From: Bacteroidota bacterium
GTDB lineage: Bacteria > Bacteroidota > Bacteroidia > Bacteroidales > WCHB1-69
Reading direction: 5' to 3'
NCBI GenBank assembly: GCA_023392945.1
Contig: JAEWNB010000168.1
Coordinates: 1-18,543, forward strand
Length of the DNA: 18,543 bases
Every line of letters begins with the position of its first letter. The stretch's first letter is position 1. The notes beneath the pieces were generated by a model. It was not told where the DNA came from. It was given only the letters and a program-made list of their open reading frames with translations, and searched no databases. A program made the translations under genes and the position numbers. Below are positions 7,479 to 14,543 of the stretch, piece by piece.

Positions 7479-8735
7479 ATGAAAGTATTAATAATTGGTC
7501 GAGGAGGAAGAGAAAATGCTATTGTCTGGAAAATAGCACAGTCGGAATTGGTTTCACAAATTTTTGTAGCTCCCGGCAGCCGCGGTATAGAAAAATCTAT
7601 TTCAGCAGCCTCTTGTGTTAATATTGATGAAAATGATACTGTTGGATTACTTGATTTTGCTATTAAACAGCATATTGGATTAACCATTATTGGTCCTGAA
7701 ATTCCCCTGATGAATGGACTTGCTGATGAATTTATTAAAAACAAAATCCCTGTATTCGGTCCGGTTAAGGCTGCCGCCATGATTGAGGGAAGTAAGCAGT
7801 TTGCCAAACTTCTGATGCAAAAATACCATATTCCAACTGCTGACTTTGCCACATTTAACGATTACCTTCCAGCTATAAATTATCTTCATACAAAGAAACT
7901 TCCAATTGTAATCAAGTTTGACGGGTTGGCTGCAGGAAAAGGGGTTGTGGTTGCAAAAACAGAATCGGAAGCCGATAAAGCCCTTAAAGATATGCTCTTG
8001 GATTGTAAATTCGGAAAAGGGAAAGTGATTATTGAAGAGTTTCTTGAAGGTCCCGAATTCTCGCTGATGGCTCTTGTTAACGGAGAACAGGTTGTTCCAC
8101 TTACCATCGCTCAAGATCATAAACGAGCCTATGACGGGGATTTAGGTCCTAATACCGGTGGAATGGGAGCTTATACTCCTGTTCCTGTTATTCCTCAACA
8201 GGCAATTGAAGATGCTATAGAAAAAATCATGAAACCGGCAGCTAAAGCTATGGTTAAAGAAGGATTCCCATTTACCGGAATATTGTACGGTGGATTAATT
8301 TTGACCCCTTCAGGACCAAAGGTAATTGAATTTAATGCCCGTTTTGGTGACCCGGAAACCGAAGTGGTTCTCCCTAAAATGAAAAGCGATCTGTTAAAGC
8401 ACATCCTTAATCTCTTGGATCATAAAACAGTTGTCCCGGAATGGCACGATAAGGCAATTTTGGGAGTTGTGATGGCATCAAAAGGGTATCCTGAAAAAAT
8501 TGAAAAAGGATTCCCTATTATTGGGTTGGAAAATGTCAAAAATAGAGTTTTTCACATGGGAACTGATTTTCGAGATAACACTTGGATTACAAATGGCGGA
8601 CGTGTACTCTTCGTATTAGGTGAAGGAATTACACTTTCGGAAGCTCAGAAAAATGCCTATGAAGCAGTAGGTAAAATTAAAAGTGACGGGCTTTTTTATC
8701 GCGAAGATATCGGTTGGCAGGCCATAGAAAAATAA
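7479..8735 (+). CDS. purD: Phosphoribosylamine--glycine ligase (GAR synthetase)
   Basis: This is a 418-residue cytoplasmic enzyme of de novo purine synthesis. It joins phosphoribosylamine and glycine using ATP to make glycinamide ribonucleotide. The N-terminal nucleotide-fold begins MKVLIIGRGGRENA (the usual GREHA reads GRENA). IGPEIPLMNGLAD marks the substrate region. The ATP-grasp domain has VIKFDGLAAGKGVVVA (144-159), EEFLEGPEFSLM (186-197) and DHKRAYDGDLGPNTGGMGAY (213-232). The GARS signature RFGDPETEVVLP is at 288-299. The length is standard for PurD. The ATG at 7479 fits the family start. No TAnnTTTG box lies between the upstream terminator and the ATG, so expression depends on readthrough or on a promoter inside the end of the GT117 gene. 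The gene stands apart from other pur genes; purB lies about 5.8 kb away in the same orientation. Confidence 0.97.
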   Translation: MKVLIIGRGGRENAIVWKIAQSELVSQIFVAPGSRGIEKSISAASCVNIDENDTVGLLDFAIKQHIGLTIIGPEIPLMNGLADEFIKNKIPVFGPVKAAAMIEGSKQFAKLLMQKYHIPTADFATFNDYLPAINYLHTKKLPIVIKFDGLAAGKGVVVAKTESEADKALKDMLLDCKFGKGKVIIEEFLEGPEFSLMALVNGEQVVPLTIAQDHKRAYDGDLGPNTGGMGAYTPVPVIPQQAIEDAIEKIMKPAAKAMVKEGFPFTGILYGGLILTPSGPKVIEFNARFGDPETEVVLPKMKSDLLKHILNLLDHKTVVPEWHDKAILGVVMASKGYPEKIEKGFPIIGLENVKNRVFHMGTDFRDNTWITNGGRVLFVLGEGITLSEAQKNAYEAVGKIKSDGLFYREDIGWQAIEK

Positions 8736-8738
8736 TAA

Positions 8739-8832
8739 TACATCATTTATATTTTTGCAAATATTAAAGGCCTATTGGGGTCGTTTTAATCAAAAAATAG
8801 CTAATTACTTTTTTATAAAATATAATGATGTA
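8739..8832. repeat. Imperfect inverted repeat upstream of the SPFH gene
   Basis: The left arm TACATCATTTATATT (8739-8753) is the reverse complement of AATATAATGATGTA (8819-8832) except for one extra A/T. The arms are separated by 65 nt. The left arm overlaps a promoter-like box at 8750-8757. The region is AT-rich, so chance is possible. Confidence 0.3.
8750..8757 (+). promoter_or_regulatory. Distal promoter-like box upstream of the SPFH gene
   Basis: The sequence TATTTTTG matches TAnnTTTG and lies 14 nt after the purD stop. If used, it gives a leader of about 125 nt for the SPFH gene. It may be an alternative start to the box at 8862-8869. Confidence 0.35.
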
Positions 8833-8861
8833 ATTGGGTATCATGATATAATAAATAATTG

Positions 8862-8869
8862 TATTTTTG
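8862..8869 (+). promoter_or_regulatory. Proximal Bacteroidota-type promoter for the SPFH gene
   Basis: The sequence TATTTTTG matches TAnnTTTG and lies 23 nt before the ATG, giving a leader of about 17 nt. A TTG at 8834-8836 is the only -33 candidate and is spaced a little far. Confidence 0.5.
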
Positions 8870-8892
8870 AAAAATAAAAAAATAAAAAACTT

Positions 8893-9768
8893 ATGAACAA
8901 TTTTGTTATTTATCTGATCATTGCCGTAATAATTATATTATTTCTAAGCGGCATAAGAATAGTAAGACCTACTCACCGTGGGTTAATTGAACGTTTCGGA
9001 AAATACGCCCGATTTGCCACACCGGGCTTTCATTGGATTATTCCTTTTATTGAAAAAATGTATAGGGTGAATACTACGGAACAAATGGTTGATGCCGAAC
9101 CACAGGAAATTATAACCAACGATAATTTAAATGCACGCGTGGATGCACAAGTCTATTTTAGAGTAAAAGATGATGAAGAAAATGTCAAAGCATCGCAATA
9201 CAATGTTAATCGATACCAATGGCAAATAGTGAATTTAGCACGTACAACACTCAGAAATATAATCGGAACTCTTACGCTTAAATCCGCCAATAGTGAAAGG
9301 GGGAAAATTAATTCTGAACTCCACAGCACCCTTTGTAATGAAACTAAAAACTGGGGAATAGATATTGTTCGTACAGAATTAAAGGAAATTGATCCTCCAA
9401 AAGATGTTCAGGAAACGATGAATAAGGTGGTGAAAGCTGAAAATGAAAAAATATCCGCTATTGACTATGCTACTGCTGCAGAAACGACTGCCGACGGTGT
9501 AAAACGAGGAAAAATCAAAGAAGCTGAAGGCGTAAAACAAGCTAAAATATTACATGCGGAAGGGGAAGCAGAAGCTATTCGACTTGTAAATGAGGCTGCC
9601 GAAAAATATTTTATCGGAAATGCCCAATTATTAAGAAAACTCGAAGCTTTAGAAAAATCACTTCAGAATAATGCGAAGATTGTCCTTCCATCGAATTCCG
9701 AACTTATTAATGTTATCGGTGAAATGGGAGGGGTATTCCCGCTTCCTGTGAAGAAAAAAGAAGAATAA
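8893..9768 (+). CDS. SPFH domain / stomatin-like (QmcA, paraslipin-type) membrane protein
   Basis: This is a 291-residue protein with one N-terminal membrane helix (residues 4-20), then the SPFH/Band 7 domain: RIVRPTHRGLIERFGKY, TPGFHWIIPFIEKMYRV, and EMVDAEPQEIITNDN-like sequence around 64-79. The QIVNLARTTLRNIIG stretch (111-125) is also typical. Residues ~170-260 form a long charged helix with the usual Ala/Glu-rich repeats (KRGKIKEAEGVKQAKILHAE). The family builds ring-shaped oligomeric cages on membranes and is linked to membrane-protein quality control and membrane microdomains. The length and motifs fit the QmcA/paraslipin branch rather than HflK/HflC or flotillin. An NfeD-like membrane partner, often next to this branch, is not found beside it here. 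It has its own promoter box and is convergent with the fRMsr gene, with only 11 nt between the stops. Confidence 0.93.
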   Translation: MNNFVIYLIIAVIIILFLSGIRIVRPTHRGLIERFGKYARFATPGFHWIIPFIEKMYRVNTTEQMVDAEPQEIITNDNLNARVDAQVYFRVKDDEENVKASQYNVNRYQWQIVNLARTTLRNIIGTLTLKSANSERGKINSELHSTLCNETKNWGIDIVRTELKEIDPPKDVQETMNKVVKAENEKISAIDYATAAETTADGVKRGKIKEAEGVKQAKILHAEGEAEAIRLVNEAAEKYFIGNAQLLRKLEALEKSLQNNAKIVLPSNSELINVIGEMGGVFPLPVKKKEE

Positions 9769-9779
9769 GACAGCAATAA

Positions 9780-10271
9780 TTATTTATACATTTGATGAGA
9801 AAGTAATTCTCCAAGTTTATTAAGATAGAGACTATCAGTCGGACTGAAAGAATCTATTTCGGAGTTGTCAATATCCAATACAGCCCATACTTCCTTATCA
9901 TGAAAAAGAGGAACAACAATTTCTGAACTTGACTTTGAATTGCAGGCAATATGTTCGGGAAATTTATTCACATCAGGGACAAGGAGAATTTCTTTCTTTT
10001 CCCAGGCCGTTCCACAGACTCCTTTTCCAAATCGGATTCTTGTACAGGCCAATGGACCCTGAAAAGGACCTAAAACCAACTCTTTCTCTTTTACCAGATA
10101 AAAACCAACCCACAAAAAGGAGAATAGCTCTTTCAATATCGCTGCAACATTGGCCATATTGGCAATCATATCATTTTCATTTTCTATTACTGCCCTAACA
10201 ATAGAGAGCATTTCTTTGTAACGCTCCTCTTTTTCCAAAAATAGGGTTTCGGGATTAATTTCTTTTTCCAT
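9780..10271 (-). CDS. msrC: Free methionine-(R)-sulfoxide reductase (fRMsr), GAF domain
   Basis: This is a 163-residue single-GAF-domain protein. The enzyme reduces free (not protein-bound) L-methionine-(R)-sulfoxide, with recycling by thioredoxin. All three family Cys residues are present: Cys76 (GPLACTRI), Cys86 (GKGVCGTAW) and Cys110 (PEHIACNSKS). Their spacings of 10 and 24 equal those of E. coli fRMsr (Cys84, 94, 118). The substrate-pocket segments SEIVVPL and AVLDIDN are also intact. The ATG at 10271 is preferred to an in-frame TTG one codon upstream. A promoter box at 10300-10307 fits this start. It is a single-gene unit, divergent from the transglutaminase-like gene and convergent with the SPFH gene. 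E. coli calls it msrC (formerly yebR). Identification is firm from the Cys pattern. Confidence 0.94.
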   Translation of the reverse strand: MEKEINPETLFLEKEERYKEMLSIVRAVIENENDMIANMANVAAILKELFSFLWVGFYLVKEKELVLGPFQGPLACTRIRFGKGVCGTAWEKKEILLVPDVNKFPEHIACNSKSSSEIVVPLFHDKEVWAVLDIDNSEIDSFSPTDSLYLNKLGELLSHQMYK

Positions 10272-10299
10272 CAAACATTATGAATAAAAAATATATCTA

Positions 10300-10307
10300 C
10301 AAAAATA
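10300..10307 (-). promoter_or_regulatory. Bacteroidota-type promoter for fRMsr
   Basis: The minus strand reads TATTTTTG, a full TAnnTTTG match. It lies 28 nt before the ATG at 10271, with a predicted leader near 20 nt. Confidence 0.55.
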
Positions 10308-10409
10308 ACATAATTCTTATTCTGTAACAGATACAAATTCTATCTTTATTAATTTCAAGAAAAAGGAGTTGATAAAAACAAACCCTTTACTTTATCGTTA
10401 ATAATATTT

Positions 10410-11540
10410 ATGAAAAAGATTCTAATTCTATTTGTGGTTTGTATTTGTTACAGCAACGCTGCTTTTCCCCAGTCTGCAGATGATTTCTTATTAGTTGATC
10501 AGCGCATGTTGCAGATTCCAACTTCTTCAAGTTTATCCACTACTCAAATTGCCAATTACATCAATCAAAATTTCGAAAAGCAGACTGACAAATCAAGAGC
10601 AATATATATTTGGATTGCGACCAACATTTCGTATGATAATAACCAAACTAAAATATATTATAATCCTGATGATTATGCTGATCTCATTAAAAAAACTTTA
10701 GCAACCAGAAAAGGAGTATGCATGAATTATGCCTTACTGTTTAATGAGATTGCATCCAAAACCGGAATTAAAACATTTCTTGTTTTCGGTTATACAAAAC
10801 AATTTGAAAAGGTAGACATAGTAAATCATGTGTGGTGTGCTGCTCAAATTGATTCCTCCTGGTTTTTATTTGATCCGACTTGGGGAGCCGGATATGTACA
10901 AAAAGGAACTTTTATCAGAAAGCTGAACAACGAATATTTTAAAATGAATCCTCAAAATAGCATCAAAAGCCATATGCCTTTTGACCCTTTGTGGCAATTA
11001 TCAGATTATCCGATTACAAATCAAGAATTCTACAGCGAAAATTTGTTGGAAAATAAAAACCGACCCTATTTTAATTATCGGGATTCACTGGCTCTATACG
11101 AGCAATCATCAGAATTAGAGAAGGCTATTTCGTCAGCTCGCAGAATTAAAAGAAACGGAGTTGTCAATTCTTTGATTTCAAATAGACTGCAAAATATTTA
11201 TGATAAAATTGAATACTATGAATACGAAAAAACAATGACTACTTTAAGTACTGCAGTAAAATATTATAATTCAAGTATAGAAAATCTAAATAACGTTATT
11301 GAAAATCTGAACAACAAACAAGGATTGGCGACAAATTCTAAAGAACTAAGCAATATGCTTGATTTAGCTGCAGATTCTCTTATTATTTCTGAAGAAAAAA
11401 TAAAAGAGATTTCCACTGCTAACGCTCAAGCCAAAAAGTCTATCCAAAATCTTCAGGAGTCTATTAAAGACGTGAGGAATAAGATTCAGCAACAAAGATA
11501 CTATTTACAAAAAATGGATATTGGCAATTCCATGAATTAA
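10410..11540 (+). CDS. Exported transglutaminase-like domain protein with C-terminal coiled coil
   Basis: This is a 376-residue protein. Residues 1-21 look like a Sec signal peptide (MKKILILFVVCICYSNAAFP, probable cut near Gln21). Residues ~30-205 are a transglutaminase/cysteine-protease-like fold with a complete triad: Cys104 in RKGVCMNYALLF, His140 in VNHVWCAAQI and Asp155 in WFLFDPTWGAG. The NISYDNNQTKIYYNPDDYAD region resembles the YD-x-N-rich lead-in of the CYK3/kyphoscoliosis subgroup, which also has RAIYIWIATNISYD. Residues ~225-370 are charged and leucine-spaced and predicted to be coiled coil. The substrate is unknown. Family members include peptidases and protein crosslinkers; an envelope location is inferred from the signal. 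It has no clear promoter match in the 135-nt divergent gap upstream. It is convergent with the feo operon. Confidence 0.85.
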   Translation: MKKILILFVVCICYSNAAFPQSADDFLLVDQRMLQIPTSSSLSTTQIANYINQNFEKQTDKSRAIYIWIATNISYDNNQTKIYYNPDDYADLIKKTLATRKGVCMNYALLFNEIASKTGIKTFLVFGYTKQFEKVDIVNHVWCAAQIDSSWFLFDPTWGAGYVQKGTFIRKLNNEYFKMNPQNSIKSHMPFDPLWQLSDYPITNQEFYSENLLENKNRPYFNYRDSLALYEQSSELEKAISSARRIKRNGVVNSLISNRLQNIYDKIEYYEYEKTMTTLSTAVKYYNSSIENLNNVIENLNNKQGLATNSKELSNMLDLAADSLIISEEKIKEISTANAQAKKSIQNLQESIKDVRNKIQQQRYYLQKMDIGNSMN

Positions 11541-11580
11541 AGATTCATGATACAAGACAGATAAAAATTCTGGAATATCA

Positions 11581-11787
11581 TTAATTTTTGGAATTCTTTT
11601 TTGGAGAAGGACAATCAATATTTTTGCCATTCTTTTTTTTCAAATCCCTTAAAGCGCAATCTGCATCGCAAGAATCGCAGCTATTTTCATTTTTTGAAAC
11701 TCTTATAAAAAAACGAATAATACGCCATATAGCAAAAGTAATTGCACCGCCAACTGCCAACATAACCAAAACTTCCTGCCAATTCAT
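11581..11787 (-). CDS. FeoB-associated Cys-rich membrane protein
   Basis: This is a 68-residue protein with one membrane helix (about residues 6-29). A short soluble tail carries Cys37, Cys40 and Cys44 (SCDSCDADC) plus Cys59, and a Lys/Asn-rich end. This matches the small FeoB-associated Cys-rich membrane family found directly after feoB in many anaerobes. The tail could bind iron or another metal, or sense redox state; its biochemical role is not established. It lies 50 nt after feoAB on the same strand with no terminator between, so it is most likely the last gene of the operon. Its stop faces the convergent transglutaminase-like gene 40 nt away. Confidence 0.85.
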   Translation of the reverse strand: MNWQEVLVMLAVGGAITFAIWRIIRFFIRVSKNENSCDSCDADCALRDLKKKNGKNIDCPSPKKNSKN

Positions 11788-11837
11788 ACTATTATTATTT
11801 AGAAAGTAAAATCAAAAATATTTTTTTGTCATAATTT

Positions 11838-14357
11838 TCATAAAAGGAGTGAGCCAATTTGAAAAACGGCAAAAGAGAGCACCCAAGCAAGTAACGTAGT
11901 ATAAAATGCTGCAAAGAGTGCCCATTTCCAACTCCCGGATTCTTGCTTAATTGCAACAAGTGTGGCTAAACAAGGGAAATATATCAAAACAAACAGCATA
12001 TAACAAAATGCCACTAAGGGAGTAATTTGAATACGCGAACCCAAATTCACATCAGTAGTCTCTTTTTCAGCATAAATAACACTTAGTGAACTTATAACCA
12101 ACTCTTTTGCTCCAACACCGGACAACAATCCTATTCCCAATTTCCAATCAAAACCAAGCGGTTTGATGACAGGTTCAATAATTTTTCCAATTTTGCCGAG
12201 ATAGGATTGGTTTTCCTGAGCAGATAAGTTTTCTGACATAGATAACTGTTGAGGTTCTACATTATTTTCATAATGCGGAAAATAACCCAAAAACCAAACC
12301 ACAATAGAAGCAATCAAAATGATACCACCCATTTTTTTCAAATATTGCTTCCCTCTTTCCCAGGTATGGCGGAAAATGGCTTTTAAAGTGGGCATTCGAT
12401 ATGGCGGCAGCTCCATTACAAAGGGAATATCTTCCCCTTTGACCAAAAATCTGCTAAACAATCGCGCCATCAGAACAGAGAGTAATATTCCGATACTGTA
12501 TAATGAGAGCAGAACTAGTCCTCCGTAACGGGGAAAAAAAGCTCCTATGAGCACAATATAAACAGGAAGTCGTGCACTACAGCTCATTAGTGGATTGATC
12601 AGCATCGTAATGAGTCGGGACTTACGGCTTTCAATAGTTCTGGAAGAAATAATAGCCGGCACATTGCAGCCAAAGCCCATCACCATAGGGATAAAAGACT
12701 TTCCGTGGAGGCCCATCTTATGCATAATTTTGTCCATTATAAAAGCGGCACGAGCCATATAACCCGAATCTTCCATTAATGAAATACAGAAATACAGAAT
12801 TAAAATATTGGGTAGAAAAATAATTACAGCCCCAACACCACCAATAATTCCATCGGCAAGTAAATCCTTAAAAATGCCAGGATTCATAACTCCGTCAATC
12901 CAACTTGCCAGTTTTTCAACCAACCATTCAATCCCATCCATCGGATATTTCCCTAACGAAAAAGTGAGTGAAAACATCACAAAGAGTAAAACAAAAAAGA
13001 TGGGATAACCCCATATTTTGTGAGTGACCAAAGAATCGATAAATCGGGTATATCCCTTTTTTTCAATATGATTATCAATAAAAGTTTCTTTAAGAGCTCC
13101 CGCAATAAAACCATACTTAGCATCAATAATAGCCGTCTCACTATCCTCTTTGATGGTATTTAAAATATCGGCTGATATTTTATTTCTTACCTTAATAATT
13201 TCATCTCCGTTGGGAAGTTTCTTCAGAATCTTTTCAATTTCTTTGTCATGTTCAAGAGATTTTATCGCCAAAAATCTTGTCGAATAACGGTGACGTATAT
13301 TTTCATTAACGGCAATAACATTCTTCACGGCATCAATTGCCTGTTCCAATAAGGGACCATGATTCACGTGAATGTGACGAAAAGTCCGCCCTATCTTATC
13401 CTTTTTATTTTCATTAGAATGAACATAATCTTCTATTTGTGGCTGATGATCGTGACTAACCTCAGTATCATGCCAGTTTTTAATATCTTTCAGAATTTCG
13501 GGGTCAATATTTCCCTCTTTGTCGAAATAGTCGCCCCCTTCATACAAATTAATCAAAACGTGAAAAAGATTGTCAATTCCCAATCCTTTTTTCCCGTTAG
13601 TAGGCACCATTGGGACTCCGATAAGCTTGCTAAGAAGATGATGATCCAATTTATTTCCGCTGGCTTCTAACTCATCATACATATTGAGAGCTATCACCAT
13701 TCTGACGTTCATATCAATCAGTTGTGTAGTGAGATAAAGATTTCGTTCCAGGTTAGAAGAATCCACCACATTGATGATGACATCAGGATTTTCATTGACA
13801 ATATGTTGTCGCACATAAAGTTCTTCCGGAGTATACGCCGACAGGGAATAAGTACCCGGAAGGTCTACAATTTTAAATTTATAGCCCTGAAAGTCGAAAA
13901 AGCCCACTTTGGCATCAACCGTTACTCCGCTATAGTTACCCACATGTTCATGAGCTCCCGAGGCAAGGTTAAAAAGGGATGTTTTCCCGCAATTGGGATT
14001 CCCGATAAAAGCCACGTTGATGGTTCTTCGTTTTCCCAGCGCGATACGTTTCAAATCCTCTTCAGAGATTGTAGTAACTTCATCAATAGTTACATGCTTG
14101 GTCTCTTTTTCTTGTAATTGAGCTGCCGCCTCCTGTTCACTGACTATTTCTATCAATTCCGCTTCTTGGCTTCGAAGAGACACCTCATAATCAAGTACTT
14201 TATATTTAATCGGGTCTTTTAAAGGAGCATTCAGTATCACTTCAACCAGTTTTCCCCTAATAAATCCCATTTCCACAATTCTCTTTCTGAAACCGCCGTG
14301 TCCCAATACCTTAACAATAACCCCTTTCTCGCCGGTTTTTAATTCCGATAGCCGCAT
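11838..14357 (-). CDS. feoB: Ferrous iron transporter, FeoA-FeoB fusion
   Basis: This is an 839-residue protein. Residues 1-~75 are a FeoA (SH3-like) domain beginning MRLSELKTGEKGVIVKVLG. Residues ~110-275 are the GTPase domain: G1 GNPNCGKTS (119-127), G2 around GVTVDAK (144-150), G3 DLPGTYSL (165-172), G4 NMYDE (225-229) and a G5-like PTNGKKG. Residues ~280-440 are the helical linker domain, with a His-rich insertion at 294-333. The membrane part (~449-839) has the two Gate motifs, GFGCNVPAIISSRTIESR (561-578) and LLSGVGAKELVISSLSV (744-760), and MSCSARLPVYIVLIGAFFP between them. The protein imports Fe2+ across the inner membrane. The ATG at 14357 is chosen: an in-frame TTG at 14378 lies inside the -7 box. 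FeoA-FeoB fusion is usual in Bacteroidota. Confidence 0.97.
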   Translation of the reverse strand: MRLSELKTGEKGVIVKVLGHGGFRKRIVEMGFIRGKLVEVILNAPLKDPIKYKVLDYEVSLRSQEAELIEIVSEQEAAAQLQEKETKHVTIDEVTTISEEDLKRIALGKRRTINVAFIGNPNCGKTSLFNLASGAHEHVGNYSGVTVDAKVGFFDFQGYKFKIVDLPGTYSLSAYTPEELYVRQHIVNENPDVIINVVDSSNLERNLYLTTQLIDMNVRMVIALNMYDELEASGNKLDHHLLSKLIGVPMVPTNGKKGLGIDNLFHVLINLYEGGDYFDKEGNIDPEILKDIKNWHDTEVSHDHQPQIEDYVHSNENKKDKIGRTFRHIHVNHGPLLEQAIDAVKNVIAVNENIRHRYSTRFLAIKSLEHDKEIEKILKKLPNGDEIIKVRNKISADILNTIKEDSETAIIDAKYGFIAGALKETFIDNHIEKKGYTRFIDSLVTHKIWGYPIFFVLLFVMFSLTFSLGKYPMDGIEWLVEKLASWIDGVMNPGIFKDLLADGIIGGVGAVIIFLPNILILYFCISLMEDSGYMARAAFIMDKIMHKMGLHGKSFIPMVMGFGCNVPAIISSRTIESRKSRLITMLINPLMSCSARLPVYIVLIGAFFPRYGGLVLLSLYSIGILLSVLMARLFSRFLVKGEDIPFVMELPPYRMPTLKAIFRHTWERGKQYLKKMGGIILIASIVVWFLGYFPHYENNVEPQQLSMSENLSAQENQSYLGKIGKIIEPVIKPLGFDWKLGIGLLSGVGAKELVISSLSVIYAEKETTDVNLGSRIQITPLVAFCYMLFVLIYFPCLATLVAIKQESGSWKWALFAAFYTTLLAWVLSFAVFQIGSLLL

Positions 14358-14375
14358 TATAATAGTTTTAGGTTG

Positions 14376-14383
14376 CAAAAATA
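14376..14383 (-). promoter_or_regulatory. Bacteroidota-type promoter for feoAB
   Basis: The minus strand reads TATTTTTG, a full TAnnTTTG match 18 nt before the ATG at 14357. The predicted leader is only about 12 nt. No recognisable Fur box is visible nearby, though a palindrome lies at 14454-14473. Confidence 0.55.
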
Positions 14384-14453
14384 GTCAAAAAAAATATGCT
14401 TTCCAGTAATCCGGTTCTTCACCTTTGAAATACTAGCTATCTAATCAAGAATA

Positions 14454-14473
14454 ATGCAAAATAAGTTTTGCGT
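14454..14473. promoter_or_regulatory. Palindrome in the feoAB-purB divergent gap, possible operator
   Basis: GCAAAA and TTTTGC (14456-14461 and 14466-14471) are separated by TAAG, and one A-T and one T-G pair extend the stem. It lies midway between the divergent feoAB and purB promoters. It could be a protein-binding site or a chance AT-rich palindrome. Confidence 0.25.
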
Positions 14474-14517
14474 TTCTGCTCAATTAAAACATTGTTCTTT
14501 TCAACAAATATTTTTAC

Positions 14518-14525
14518 TATTTTTG
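14518..14525 (+). promoter_or_regulatory. Bacteroidota-type promoter for purB
   Basis: The sequence TATTTTTG matches TAnnTTTG and lies 18 nt before the purB ATG. The TTG at 14492-14494 is a possible -33 element, 23 nt upstream. The predicted leader is about 12 nt. Confidence 0.55.
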
Positions 14526-14543
14526 CCTACCAAATAACAAAAA

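Noticed and set aside
7349..8120. Long minus-strand open frames of 167 and 146 codons under purD
   Set aside because: They are antisense to a fully conserved purD frame, and their translations are low-complexity without domains.
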